37,053 bases of DNA, taken from positions 1-37,053 of the forward strand of contig JAIMBL010000020.1 in assembly GCA_023511615.1 (NCBI GenBank). The letters run 5' to 3'. Every line of letters starts with the position of its first letter. Position 1 is the first letter of the stretch. Under the pieces are notes generated by a model, which did not search any database, was not told the origin of the DNA, and saw nothing but the letters and a program-made list of their open reading frames with translations. Below, piece by piece: positions 9,088 to 18,026 of the stretch. Source of the stretch: Leptolyngbyaceae cyanobacterium HOT.MB2.61 (GTDB lineage: Bacteria; Cyanobacteriota; Cyanobacteriia; Leptolyngbyales; Leptolyngbyaceae). Both the position numbers and the translations under genes were made by a program.

Positions 9088-9183
9088 GACAGACGACAGG
9101 CGACAGGTGGACTGGAGGAGTTTTGATTTGAGTTTTGAGTTCCAATATCTGATCCCTGGCCCCTAGCCCCTAGCTCCTTCTGA
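9088..9183 (+). repeat. intergenic repeat, family 3, copy 1
   Basis: CGACAGGTGGACTGGAGGA, then TTTTGAGTTCCAATATCTGA and CCCTGGCCCC. The same order of blocks recurs at 18361-18452 (same strand) and at 32394-32495 (opposite strand). It fills the gap between two convergent genes and has no coding signature. Confidence 0.7.
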
Positions 9184-10233
9184 CTAGTCTCCCCTCTCTA
9201 GCAAGCGTCGCTGAATCTGTTTCAGGGACTGGTAAATCTCTGGCAGGCGGGCGTAGATTGCGGATGCCTTGAGGTAAACCCGGTGGGGAACGGCGGGACT
9301 GCCGGAAACGATCGCTCCTGGTTCAACATTGCAGTGGATACCGGCCTGGGCGGCTGCCTGCGCTCCATCCCCAATCACGGCTTGATTGGCAACTCCTGCC
9401 TGCCCTCCTAAGAAGACCCGATTGCCAATCTTAACGCCGCCTGCCATGCCAACCTGAGCGGCAAAGGCGCAGTTCTGCCCAATCTGGCAACCATGCCCAA
9501 TGTGGACCAGGTTATCAAGCTTGGTATTGCGGGCAATGCGAGTTTCCCCAACGGCGGGACGGTCAATGGTTGAGTTACAGCCTACTTCAACTCCATCTTC
9601 CAGGATGACCCGACCGGACTGTTCCATCTTGTACCAGCCTTCGGGTGTAGGCACAAAGCCGAAGCCTTCGGAGCCAATGACTGCGCCGCTATGGATGACA
9701 CAATCAGCCCCAAGCTGGGCCCGTTCGTGGATCACGCAGTTGGCGTGGAGGGTGGTGCGATCGCCCACCTGCGCTTCTGGGTAAATCACCACATTGGGAT
9801 GGATACAGACGCGATCGCCAATTGTGACCCCTGCCTGGATGACCACATGGGCCCCGATCGCCACTTCCTGCCCAAGGGTGGCTGAAGGATCAATCACCGC
9901 CGTTGGATGAATTGCAGGAGTTGGTTTGAAGGGTTGATAGAACAGAGCGATCGCCTGAGCAAATACTAGTCTGGGGTCCTTCGCTTCGATCCAGGCAATT
10001 CCCCGTTCCGTTGCCTGAGCCTGAAGGCCTGGATTCTTCGGCAAAATCAATGCACTGGCTTCTGTCGTCTGAACCTGGGAGGCAAATTTTCCACCATCGA
10101 TATAGCTGAGACTGCCCGGATTGGCAGCATCAATCGACGCAACGCCTGTAATTTCCAGATCCTCCCCTGCCTGAGATAGCAAAGATTGAGAATTGATGGA
10201 GCTTAGTTTTTCAACCAGTTCGCTAAATTTCAT
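9184..10233 (-). CDS. lpxD: UDP-3-O-acylglucosamine N-acyltransferase LpxD
   Basis: Adds the second acyl chain to UDP-GlcN in lipid A synthesis, on the cytoplasmic side. The 349 residues comprise an N-terminal uridine-binding domain (about 1-100), a long left-handed beta-helix of hexapeptide repeats (from HPTAVIDPSA near 107 to about 315), and a C-terminal helix that packs the trimer. The HIGHG motif (about 240) contains the catalytic His. GSEGFGFVP is the usual loop after the first coils. The ATG start is clear. It stands alone between two convergent or spaced genes. Many cyanobacteria keep lpxD but have unusual lipid A, so the acyl donor cannot be stated. Confidence 0.95.
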   Translation of the reverse strand: MKFSELVEKLSSINSQSLLSQAGEDLEITGVASIDAANPGSLSYIDGGKFASQVQTTEASALILPKNPGLQAQATERGIAWIEAKDPRLVFAQAIALFYQPFKPTPAIHPTAVIDPSATLGQEVAIGAHVVIQAGVTIGDRVCIHPNVVIYPEAQVGDRTTLHANCVIHERAQLGADCVIHSGAVIGSEGFGFVPTPEGWYKMEQSGRVILEDGVEVGCNSTIDRPAVGETRIARNTKLDNLVHIGHGCQIGQNCAFAAQVGMAGGVKIGNRVFLGGQAGVANQAVIGDGAQAAAQAGIHCNVEPGAIVSGSPAVPHRVYLKASAIYARLPEIYQSLKQIQRRLLERGD

Positions 10234-10537
10234 TTTCAGTGGTTAGACGATCGGCAAAAGAGGTATAGCTTTACGCAGGTGCGTTAGGACATTGGAATTA
10301 AAGAGGGAGTGGAGGTTTCGCCCCTAGCCAGAGGTTCCACCCCTGCACCCCGTCCCAAACCCAGAACTGCCGCTATATTTCAAACGGCTGCCTGACTTGA
10401 AAAGGGCGGATAGCTATCGACCAGCTATTCGACCATCTTCATTCACAGCACTGTAGGTAGTTCATGGTGGCTAGTTTAACCTGTTTGAATTGATTCTCTC
10501 CCCATGAACCTTCACAACGCGCCTCGATGACTGGACA
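10234..10537. other. gene-free spacer with decayed core of repeat family 2
   Basis: About 304 bases between lpxD and rtcB. At 10291-10373 GGGAGTGGAGG ... GCCCCTAGCCAGAGGTT ... CACCCC ... CCCAAACCC follows the block order of the GC-rich core of the family-2 repeats (5636-5754, 30856-30972) but without the intact ends. I see no gene or RNA here. The lpxD promoter should lie near the right of 10233. Confidence 0.45.
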
Positions 10538-11719
10538 CTATCCCTTGACGCAAACTACCTGCTTCAGAGTTGCCACCACTTCAACCAGATCTGCCTGATT
10601 TGCCATCACCTGTTCAATCGGTTTGTATGCTCCTGGAATTTCATCCAGTACGCCCCGGTCTTTCCGACACTCGACCCCCTGCGTCTGCTGGATCAGGTCA
10701 TCCAGGGTGAAGTGTTCCTTCGCCTTATTGCGAGACATCAAGCGCCCCGCACCGTGAGAGCAAGAGCAATAGCTATCCACATTTCCCTTACCCTTGACAA
10801 TGAATGACTTAGCTCCCATGCTGCCAGGAATAATTCCGTAGTCGGTTTCGCGGGCACGAACGGCCCCCTTCCGGGTTACATACACATCCTCACCGAAATG
10901 GTGTTCCCGCTCTGCATAGTTGTGGTGGCAGTTCACTTCCAGCAAAGGCTTCATTGGCTTGCCACCGGCCAGATGCTTTTCCACTACTCGCTTGAAGCGA
11001 TCCATCATCACCACCCGGTTGAAAAGGGCATATGCCTGTGCCCACTGGAGATCTCGCCAGTATGCCTCAAACTCTGGAGTGCCCTGAACGAAATGGGCCA
11101 GATCGGGATCGGGAAGTTTGACTCCGGCCATCTTCGCTAACCCTTTTGCGGTTTCAATGTGACATTGCGCCAGGGCATTACCGATATGTCGGGAACCGGA
11201 GTGCAGCATCAACCAGACGTTCTCTTCCTCGTCCAGACACACTTCAATAAAGTGGTTGCCACCACCAAGGGAACCCATCTGCCGGATAGCCTTCGATTCA
11301 AGGGCCTGTACACGAGGATGCAATTCCTTGAACTGTCGCCAACCCTGCCAATTGGAAACTGTTTTATCAATTTCTTTGTTCTCGTTGAACCCAACTGGAA
11401 TAGCAGCTTCAAGGTCCCGTCGAATGGGCTTCAACTTGCCCTCAAGCTGAGCTGCTGTATAGGGAGTTTTGACAGCACACATGCCGCAACCAATATCTAC
11501 CCCAACCGCAGCAGGAATGATGGCGTCTCTGGTGGCGATGACACTGCCTACCAGAGCCCCTTTGCCCAGGTGAACATCGGGCATCAGGGAAACATGCTTA
11601 AACACGAAGGGAAGGGAAGCCACATTACACGCCATGCGAGCTTCATCCGGTCCCAATTCGTGGCCTGCCCAGGATAAGACTGGTGCAGGAGTTGATAAGT
11701 CTAACTGTTTGTAAGGCAT
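10538..11719 (-). CDS. rtcB: RtcB family RNA ligase (3'-phosphate/5'-OH)
   Basis: GTP- and Mn-dependent ligase that joins 3'-phosphate (or 2',3'-cyclic phosphate) to 5'-OH RNA ends, used in RNA repair. The 393 residues match the bacterial RtcB length. Metal ligands are visible: VGVDIGCGM (Asp75, Cys78), GGGNHFIE (His around 156), LHSGSRH (about 172-178). The guanylylated His lies in CSHGAGRLMSR (His322). No RtcA cyclase or RtcR regulator is adjacent, so its control is not evident. The ATG start is clear. Confidence 0.95.
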   Translation of the reverse strand: MPYKQLDLSTPAPVLSWAGHELGPDEARMACNVASLPFVFKHVSLMPDVHLGKGALVGSVIATRDAIIPAAVGVDIGCGMCAVKTPYTAAQLEGKLKPIRRDLEAAIPVGFNENKEIDKTVSNWQGWRQFKELHPRVQALESKAIRQMGSLGGGNHFIEVCLDEEENVWLMLHSGSRHIGNALAQCHIETAKGLAKMAGVKLPDPDLAHFVQGTPEFEAYWRDLQWAQAYALFNRVVMMDRFKRVVEKHLAGGKPMKPLLEVNCHHNYAEREHHFGEDVYVTRKGAVRARETDYGIIPGSMGAKSFIVKGKGNVDSYCSCSHGAGRLMSRNKAKEHFTLDDLIQQTQGVECRKDRGVLDEIPGAYKPIEQVMANQADLVEVVATLKQVVCVKG

Positions 11720-11929
11720 CGTTTTAAGAGAATTTGTAAGAGAATTGGTTCGTTGTTGGTTATTCGTTGTTAGAGGAAGTGAGGGGGAAATAGGGGTCAG
11801 GAACTAGGGGGGTTGTCAATATTTTTTGTGGTAATCCTGGAAAGGGGGTCGAGGGAATCAGGGTTTCAAGGAGTCGGAGCCCCGTTTCTAAAACATCCTC
11901 GTTTTGAGTTGTTTCCCACTACCTGATCT

Positions 11930-13378
11930 TTAGCCTTCCATTCCCTGGCCCCTGCCTCCTGACTCCCGACTTCTGCCTGTTGCCTGCAGGAAAGCGACAC
12001 ATTCCACATGGGCGGTCTGGGGGAAAAAGTCGGCGGGCTGGACTTGCTGAAGGATGTATTGATTGGATTGGGTCAACAGTTTGAGGTCGCGGGCGAGGGT
12101 GGCAGGGTTGCAACTGACGTAGACGATGCGATCGGGTTGTATGGTTTGAAGTGCGGTGATGACAGCTGGGTCACAACCTCTGCGGGGTGGGTCGAGCAAT
12201 ACAATATCAGGCTGAAGGCTCAACTGGGGCAGGGTTACTTCAACCGCGCCGATTTGAAAGTCAACGTTTTCAATCTGATTGAGGGTGGCATTGTGCCAGG
12301 CCTGCTCGATCGCCTCCGCCTGTCCCTCCAGCCCGATCGCCCGTTTCACCTGTTTCGCCAGTGGTAAGGTCAGCGCGCCAATGCCACAGTAGGCATCAAC
12401 CAGAACCTCATTTCCTTGTAGCTGTAGCCCATCTAGAATCAATTGTAATAGGGCTTCTACTTGTTCCGTGTTGACTTGAAAGAAGGTGTCGGGTCTGATT
12501 TGAAATTTCAAGTCGGCCAGTTCTTCTGTCAGAAAAGGTTGACCGGCAATGCAGTGGGTGTCTGCTCCAAAAATCGCGTTGGTGCGATCGGGGTTGATGT
12601 TCAACAATACCCCTACCAATCCAGGGTAGCGATGGAGCCAGGTTTCAGCCTGATTTTCCAGACCAGCCAGATTTCCATCTCTGGAAACCAGCGTCAGCAG
12701 GATTTCCCCTGTACGACGACCGATGCGCAGGCTTAAATGGCGCAGTTTGCTACGATGGTTTTTCTCGTCATAGATACCCCATCCCCGCTCCTGAATGTCC
12801 TGTTTCACTTCTGCCAGCAGGGGGTTGAGTCGTGGGTCTTGAATCGGGCATTGATTCAAATTCACAATCTGGTGGCTACCTTTCTGGTAGTAACCAGCCT
12901 GCACCTGGCCTGTTGGCGATCGCCGCAGCGGATAGGTTGCCTTATTGCGGTAACCCAGGGATTCCCCCGCTCCTAAAATGGGTTGAACTGGAGGATGGGC
13001 AAATCCACCAATTCGCTCCAGGGCTTGAACCACAATGTTTTGCTTGGCTACAAGTTGATGGGCATAGTCCACATGCTGCCACTGACAGCCACCACACTTA
13101 TCTGCCACAATGCAACGGGGCCGAATGCGATGGGGAGAAGGTTCCAGCAGTTCCTGGAGTTTGCCATAGGCATACTGGGGCTTGACCCGTAGCAACCGCA
13201 CCAGGGCGCGATCGCCCGTCACCGTATCCGGCACAAACACCACCCGCTCTCCAACACGCCCTACCCCATCGCCGCTGTCGCTCAGGTCAACAATTTCCGC
13301 TTCCACCAGTTGACCTTGCTGCCAGAGGGAGTCAGATTTTGGATGTTGAATTTCAGAATTGAGATTGGAACCAGTCAC
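11930..13378 (-). CDS. rlmD: 23S rRNA (uracil-5-)-methyltransferase, RlmD/RumA family
   Basis: SAM-dependent methylation of a uridine C5 in 23S rRNA. A TRAM domain (about 21-78) is followed by the 4Fe-4S site: Cys89, Cys95, Cys98 (CGGC) and Cys177. The Rossmann methyltransferase has DAYCGIGALTLPL, DPPRRGCDP and YVSCNPATLARDL, whose Cys is the catalytic nucleophile. Its GTG start overlaps the TAG stop of the pentapeptide gene by one base, so it is probably translated by coupling. The first ~18 residues (SNLNSEIQHPKSD) and last ~15 (SRESGGRGQG) are read from DNA resembling the nearby intergenic repeats, giving unusual ends. Bacterial TrmA/RlmC-type members are the alternative. Confidence 0.93.
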   Translation of the reverse strand: MTGSNLNSEIQHPKSDSLWQQGQLVEAEIVDLSDSGDGVGRVGERVVFVPDTVTGDRALVRLLRVKPQYAYGKLQELLEPSPHRIRPRCIVADKCGGCQWQHVDYAHQLVAKQNIVVQALERIGGFAHPPVQPILGAGESLGYRNKATYPLRRSPTGQVQAGYYQKGSHQIVNLNQCPIQDPRLNPLLAEVKQDIQERGWGIYDEKNHRSKLRHLSLRIGRRTGEILLTLVSRDGNLAGLENQAETWLHRYPGLVGVLLNINPDRTNAIFGADTHCIAGQPFLTEELADLKFQIRPDTFFQVNTEQVEALLQLILDGLQLQGNEVLVDAYCGIGALTLPLAKQVKRAIGLEGQAEAIEQAWHNATLNQIENVDFQIGAVEVTLPQLSLQPDIVLLDPPRRGCDPAVITALQTIQPDRIVYVSCNPATLARDLKLLTQSNQYILQQVQPADFFPQTAHVECVAFLQATGRSRESGGRGQGMEG

Positions 13379-13914
13379 TACGAATGCACACTCCCATCGG
13401 ACAGGATTGCCCCCTTTAGATTTGCCCCTGACAGGTCTACATGATCAATGTTGGCCTGAGTCAAATTCGCTCTTGTCAGGATTGCCCCACTAAGCCGGGC
13501 AGCTTTCAAATTAGCCCCATGCAAATTGGCTTCGTGCAGGTTCGCCTGTTGCAAGTTTGCCTCAATCAGCCCAGCCCAACTCAGATCGGCATGCACCAGT
13601 TCAGCCAGATGCAGGTCAGCTTTTTCTAAATTGGCAATGTAAAGAACAGCCCGGCTGAGATTGGCTCGACTCAAATTGGCCCACCCCAGGTTAGCGACAT
13701 GCAGGTTTGCCCCACTTAAATCGGCATAGCTGAGATTGGCGTAGCTGAGATTGGCACCATCCAGGTTAACCAGATGAAAGTCAACTCCCGCCAGGTTGGC
13801 AGTACTGAGATCAACCTCGCTGAGGTTAATCGGAAAGTGGGGATTGTGACGTCGCCAATCGTTCCAGCGGTCAACCCCCTGTTTCAGGAGCGCCAGATGC
13901 TCTGCGATCGCCAT
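13378..13914 (-). CDS. pentapeptide-repeat protein
   Basis: 178 residues from ATG 13914, chosen because MAIAEHLALLKQGVDRWNDWR is the usual opening of this cyanobacterial type and GAGG lies nine bases upstream; the frame is open for 40 more codons. From about residue 35 it is a run of A(D/N)LxX pentapeptides (NLSYANLSYADLSGANL and so on), which fold as a right-handed quadrilateral beta-helix. There are no membrane segments. Function unknown; some relatives mimic DNA and protect gyrase, but no such link is visible. It is the first gene of a two-gene unit with rlmD. Confidence 0.85.
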   Translation of the reverse strand: MAIAEHLALLKQGVDRWNDWRRHNPHFPINLSEVDLSTANLAGVDFHLVNLDGANLSYANLSYADLSGANLHVANLGWANLSRANLSRAVLYIANLEKADLHLAELVHADLSWAGLIEANLQQANLHEANLHGANLKAARLSGAILTRANLTQANIDHVDLSGANLKGAILSDGSVHS

Positions 13915-14080
13915 AGCTAAGAACCTCATCCCGAGTTTCAAGTCTAACACCTGGAGACACAGCAAGGGTGAGGGGCGGGAAAAAGGAATCAGAAGTCCAC
14001 CAGCCTCATCCTGGTTGCCAATCCTCTTTCTCACAAGGGAGAATAAGTCTTATTGTGGTGTGTTGAGTGAGAATAGAAAT

Positions 14081-16222
14081 ATGCAACCGCAGGGTAAGGA
14101 TGCGGCATCCGATCTGGAAGCCGTGGAAAAACCATTGGATGGCGCTTTAGCAAAGCTGGATGAAGCGATCGCCAAAAGTCAGCGCTATCTCCTTTCCATT
14201 CAGAATCCAGAGGGTTACTGGTGGGCAGAGCTAGAATCAAATGTCACCATTACCGCCGAGGTAGTTCTGCTGCATAAAATTTGGGGAACCGACCGCACTC
14301 GCCCGCTGCATAAGGTTGAAAAGTACCTGCGGGTTCAGCAGCGAGACCACGGTGGCTGGGAACTTTTTTACGGAGATGGCGGGGAACTGAGTACCACCGT
14401 TGAAGCTTACATGGCACTGAGGTTGCTCGGCGTTCCAGCTTCTGACCCGGCTTTGCAAAAAGCGCGTCAATTCATTCTGAAGCAAGGTGGCATCAGCAAA
14501 ACGCGCATTTTTACCAAGATGCACCTGGCTTTAATTGGCTGTTATGACTGGCGGGGGCTACCCTCCATTCCCCCCTGGATCATGCTGTTCCCAGAAAACT
14601 TCCCCTTCACCATTTACGAAATGTCCAGTTGGGCGCGGGGCAGCACTGTACCGCTCCTGATTGTGTTTGACCAGAAGCCCGTTTACAACGTCGATCCAGC
14701 CATTAACCTGGATGAACTGTACACCGAAGGGCGCGAGAATGTGCGCTTTGAGGTACCCCGGCACGGTGATTGGACTGATATTTTTGTGACTCTGGATGAC
14801 CTGTTTAAATTGGCCGAAAACCTGAAATTGACCCCCTTCCGGGAAGAAGGGCTGAAAGCGGCAGAGAAATGGGTACTGGAGCGCCAGGAAGATACGGGAG
14901 ACTGGGGTGGGATTATCCCTGCGATGCTCAATTCCCTGCTGGCATTGCGATCGCTCGGTTACAACGTTGCCGATCCAATTGTGGAACGGGGACTGAAAGC
15001 GGTTGACAACTTCTGCCTGCAAACCGAAGACCAGTACTGGACCCAGCCCTGCATTTCACCCGTCTGGGATACCGCCCTCGTAATGCGATCGCTGGTGGAC
15101 TCTGGCTTAAACCCCGATCATCCCGCTCTTCAACGTGGCGGCAACTGGCTACTGGAGAAGCAAATCCTCGACTATGGCGATTGGGCTGTCAAAAATCGCA
15201 AAGGCAAGCCAGGAGCCTGGGCCTTTGAGTTCGACAACCGCTTCTACCCTGATGTCGATGACACCGCAGTCGTCGTGATGGCCCTCCATGCTGTTCGATT
15301 GGAAAATGAGGCATTAAAGCAGCAAGCGATCGCCCGTGCTGTTGACTGGATTGCCACCATGCAATGCAAACCCGGTGGCTGGGCCGCCTTTGATCTGGAC
15401 AATGATCAGGACTGGCTTAATCTCATTCCCTACGGCGATTTGAAAGCGATGATTGACCCCAACACTGCTGATGTGACGGCCAGAGTGCTGGAAATGGCAG
15501 GTAAGTTGGGAGGAATCAGGGGCCAGGCGTCAGGAGCCAGGGGCTGGGAACCAGGGTCTAACGGCCAGGAGTCAGGCTTTCACTCAGCACTCAGCACTCA
15601 GCACCCATCCACCCATCCACCTATCCACCCCCCTACCCCCTATCCCTCTCTAACAACTAACAACCCAAAATTAACAACTGCCCTTACTCCTGATGCAATC
15701 TCCCGCGCCCTCGCTTACCTCTGCCGTGAGCAGGAGCCGGAAGGTTGCTGGTTTGGCCGCTGGGGAGTGAATTACATCTACGGCACGAGTGGAGTTTTGT
15801 CAGCCCTTTCGTTAATTGCGCCCCAGTCTCACCGGAGGGAAATTGAACAGGGTGCGGCCTGGTTGGTTCGCTGTCAGAATCAGGATGGCGGTTGGGGAGA
15901 AACCTGCTTTAGCTACAATGATCCCAGATTGAAAGGGCAAGGCGACAGCACCGCATCCCAGACGGCCTGGGCGTTAATTGGACTGCTGGCAGCCGGGGAA
16001 GCAACGGGCACCTATGCAATGGAAGCGATCGAACGGGGTATTTGCTATCTCATCCAAACTCAGCGTTCAGATGGCACCTGGTATGAAGATTACTTCACAG
16101 GTACTGGATTTCCCTGCCACTTTTATCTACGCTACCATCTGTACTATCAACACTTCCCCCTGACGGCTCTGGGGCGTTACCGGAATGTGGCACAACGGAT
16201 GGCGGAATCTGGTTCTAATTAG
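14081..16222 (+). CDS. shc: squalene-hopene cyclase with a repeat-derived insertion
   Basis: Class II terpene cyclase that folds squalene into hopene (hopanoid synthesis) at the membrane surface. 713 residues from ATG 14081. It has the catalytic DVDD motif (391-394, within FDNRFYPDVDDTAV), MSSWARGSTVP, and several QW motifs (for example QQRDHGGWELF, RQEDTGDWGG, QNQDGGWGE, QRSDGTWYE). Both alpha-barrel domains are present and the C-terminus is complete. Family members are about 630-660 residues. The excess is a low-complexity stretch at about residues 477-535 (15508-15687), described separately. The gene is divergent from the pentapeptide gene and 34 bases before a small membrane protein gene. 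hpnB and the hpnG-like gene are 11 kb upstream. Confidence 0.95.
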   Translation: MQPQGKDAASDLEAVEKPLDGALAKLDEAIAKSQRYLLSIQNPEGYWWAELESNVTITAEVVLLHKIWGTDRTRPLHKVEKYLRVQQRDHGGWELFYGDGGELSTTVEAYMALRLLGVPASDPALQKARQFILKQGGISKTRIFTKMHLALIGCYDWRGLPSIPPWIMLFPENFPFTIYEMSSWARGSTVPLLIVFDQKPVYNVDPAINLDELYTEGRENVRFEVPRHGDWTDIFVTLDDLFKLAENLKLTPFREEGLKAAEKWVLERQEDTGDWGGIIPAMLNSLLALRSLGYNVADPIVERGLKAVDNFCLQTEDQYWTQPCISPVWDTALVMRSLVDSGLNPDHPALQRGGNWLLEKQILDYGDWAVKNRKGKPGAWAFEFDNRFYPDVDDTAVVVMALHAVRLENEALKQQAIARAVDWIATMQCKPGGWAAFDLDNDQDWLNLIPYGDLKAMIDPNTADVTARVLEMAGKLGGIRGQASGARGWEPGSNGQESGFHSALSTQHPSTHPPIHPPTPYPSLTTNNPKLTTALTPDAISRALAYLCREQEPEGCWFGRWGVNYIYGTSGVLSALSLIAPQSHRREIEQGAAWLVRCQNQDGGWGETCFSYNDPRLKGQGDSTASQTAWALIGLLAAGEATGTYAMEAIERGICYLIQTQRSDGTWYEDYFTGTGFPCHFYLRYHLYYQHFPLTALGRYRNVAQRMAESGSN
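15508..15687 (+). repeat. in-frame, intergenic-type repeat DNA inside shc
   Basis: About 180 bases made of blocks otherwise seen only in spacers here: GGAGCCAGGGGCTGGGAACC, a triplet of CACTCAG(CA) units, CCATCCACC tandem units, then CCCTCTCTAACAACTAACAA. The last block matches the spacer at about 3600-3630, and the first resembles 25.7 kb. It stays in frame without a stop and adds about 60 residues (Gly/Arg/Ser, then Pro/His/Thr) between two cyclase blocks. Confidence 0.75.
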
Positions 16223-16256
16223 TCAGCAAAACCCTCCTCAACTGGTAGAGGGGACA

Positions 16257-16502
16257 ATGCTGCTGCTGGCACTGGCATTCTGTGGTGCCTGGTTTTTGAC
16301 GCAAAACTTGTTCTATCTCATTCTCTGCCTCAGCTATATCACGGGGGCGATCGCGTCTATTCTGGTGCGTGAATCGGTTGCTCCCTCTGCTCATACCCAC
16401 CAGATTCGCCTCACAGCCCTGTTTTCTCTGGGGCTGCTGATAGCAGTTGTTAGTTTTTATGCCGCGAAAACTGGCTATTTGGGCCATTATTTTTCCCTGT
16501 GA
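16257..16502 (+). CDS. small membrane protein, function unknown
   Basis: 81 residues with three hydrophobic segments (about 2-18, 19-35 and 53-71). ATG 16257 is preceded by AGAGGGG at good spacing; the frame is open 24 codons further into the end of shc, but that part has no start signal. It follows shc by 34 bases on the same strand and could be cotranscribed with it. I do not recognise the family and see no catalytic motif. A link to hopanoid membranes is only positional. Confidence 0.6.
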   Translation: MLLLALAFCGAWFLTQNLFYLILCLSYITGAIASILVRESVAPSAHTHQIRLTALFSLGLLIAVVSFYAAKTGYLGHYFSL

Positions 16503-16651
16503 TTGGCCACTAGCTTCCCTGCAAACTATGAATAAAAGGCATCCGGAGTCTGATCTACCAGTCGTGTAGTTGTCTGAGAGATCTCCGCTGGGATGGTAAG
16601 CGATGGCAAACACCCGGCGCGATCGGTGTGTTTCCTGGTTCTTTCGTAACT

Positions 16652-16953
16652 ATGCTGCAACGTTTTAGAACAATTTTCCGACCCTGGTCGGCTTCATTTT
16701 TCCTGGCTTTACTGGCTGGCTGCTCTCAGACAAACCTAATCCCCGTGCCGCAATGGTAGAGGTCGATGTTCACGGGCAGCGGCGATCGCTCGATTCCCTG
16801 AATAACTTCCGACCCTGGGTGCTGGACTATTCCATCCGGGAAGTACACCTGTCTCCCGATAGCCAGCACATGGCCATTCTCATCACCGCAACCAGGCCAA
16901 CCTTTGAAGGAACCCTGGGCACAACCCTGGTGCAGGGATTGAAGTTGAGGTGA
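16652..16953 (+). pseudogene. frameshifted lipoprotein with a beta-propeller-like segment
   Basis: ATG 16652 begins a lipoprotein signal peptide with lipobox LLAGC (Cys at about residue 24), but this frame stops at 16757-16759. The second frame, open from before 16753 to 16953, carries a coherent protein: PRAAMVEVDVHGQRR, then WVLDYSI and the WD40/TolB-like SPDSQHMAILIT. One lost base between about 16722 and 16730 would join them into a single ~100-residue lipoprotein. The order (signal, lipobox, then conserved soluble part) argues for one gene that has been broken, or for a sequencing error. Function unknown. Confidence 0.5.
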
Positions 16954-17024
16954 GGGGTGAGGAGTGAATCGCTGGTTTCGTAAACTTCCATAGTCCCTGC
17001 CCCCAGTTCCTAACCCCTACTCCC

Positions 17025-18026
17025 TCACTCCTGCCTGTCCGGGCTGCCGACGACGCGATTGCGTCCGGAGGATTTTGCTTGTAACAGATTCTGATCCGCC
17101 CGCTGAAGCAGGCTGGCCCCCCTGGAGTCATCGGTGGGTTTGAGGGATGCCGTTCCCGCGCTGATAGTCAAATGGAGGTCTAAATTCTCATCAATAGTGA
17201 ATGGCTGCTCGCTAATGAGGCGACAGAGGCGGCTGGCAACCAATGAGGCTTCTTGCTGGTCGGTGTTGCTGAGAATAATGACAAATTCTTCGCCACCGTA
17301 GCGAAACAGGGTATCGCGGAACCGTAGATTATGGCGCAGGCGACTGGAGATAAGCTGCAAGGTGCGATCGCCCACGGGATGACCGTAGGTATCGTTGATG
17401 TTTTTGAAATAATCCACGTCCAGCATAACCAGGCTGAGGGGTTCTGAGCGGCTGCGGGCATTTTGAATCTGGCGCGGCAGTTCCCAATCTAGTGCACGGC
17501 GGTTGTTAAGTTCAGTCAGGGGATCGGAGAGGGCGATCGCCGATAGGATGTCATTGGTGCGCATCAATCCACGGTGGGTTTTGACCATTCGTAACCCTGA
17601 CATAATCTGGGAACGCAGAAGCCGATCCTGCTGTTTCAGAGCTTCCTTTGCCAGTACCTCTCCTCTTGGGTTGTTGCGGGGAAGCCACAGGTAAGCATCG
17701 GCCCCACTTTCTAAAGCTTCGGCCCTGGACTCCATCTCCCAATTGCGCTCAAGCCAGGGATCTCCTAACATTTGCGCTGGGCTTTCCAGCACAATACAGT
17801 AAATCCAGGCGAGTCTGGTTTGTTCTTTAACCTGATGACAGAGTTCAAGGCTGCCGGGTTGGTTTCCCTGAAGAATAATGAGGTCAGGTTGTTGTGCCTG
17901 AATTAGCGGCACCGCCTCACTGGGGCTGGACGCAACCTCTACAATACAGGTGACTAAATTCTGAACTCGATTCAAAAGAGTTGATAAAAAATCATCACCT
18001 CCTACTAGCAGAATCGAAGCTTCCAT
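17025..18026 (-). CDS. diguanylate cyclase with degenerate receiver domain
   Basis: 334 residues from ATG 18026 (a TTG 30 codons upstream is less likely). Residues 1-130 have the receiver-domain pattern (ASILLVGGDD, PDLIILQ, then YCIVLE), but Gln53 stands where the phospho-acceptor Asp is expected. After a helical linker (about 130-165) comes a GGDEF domain: DPLTELNNRRAL, LDVDYFKNINDTYGHPVGD, and the active-site GGEEF (244-248). An I-site RxxD (235-238) five residues before it suggests product inhibition. It should make cyclic di-GMP from two GTP. No EAL domain is fused. Signal input is not evident, since the receiver cannot be phosphorylated in the usual way. No partner kinase is adjacent. 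Confidence 0.92.
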   Translation of the reverse strand: MEASILLVGGDDFLSTLLNRVQNLVTCIVEVASSPSEAVPLIQAQQPDLIILQGNQPGSLELCHQVKEQTRLAWIYCIVLESPAQMLGDPWLERNWEMESRAEALESGADAYLWLPRNNPRGEVLAKEALKQQDRLLRSQIMSGLRMVKTHRGLMRTNDILSAIALSDPLTELNNRRALDWELPRQIQNARSRSEPLSLVMLDVDYFKNINDTYGHPVGDRTLQLISSRLRHNLRFRDTLFRYGGEEFVIILSNTDQQEASLVASRLCRLISEQPFTIDENLDLHLTISAGTASLKPTDDSRGASLLQRADQNLLQAKSSGRNRVVGSPDRQE

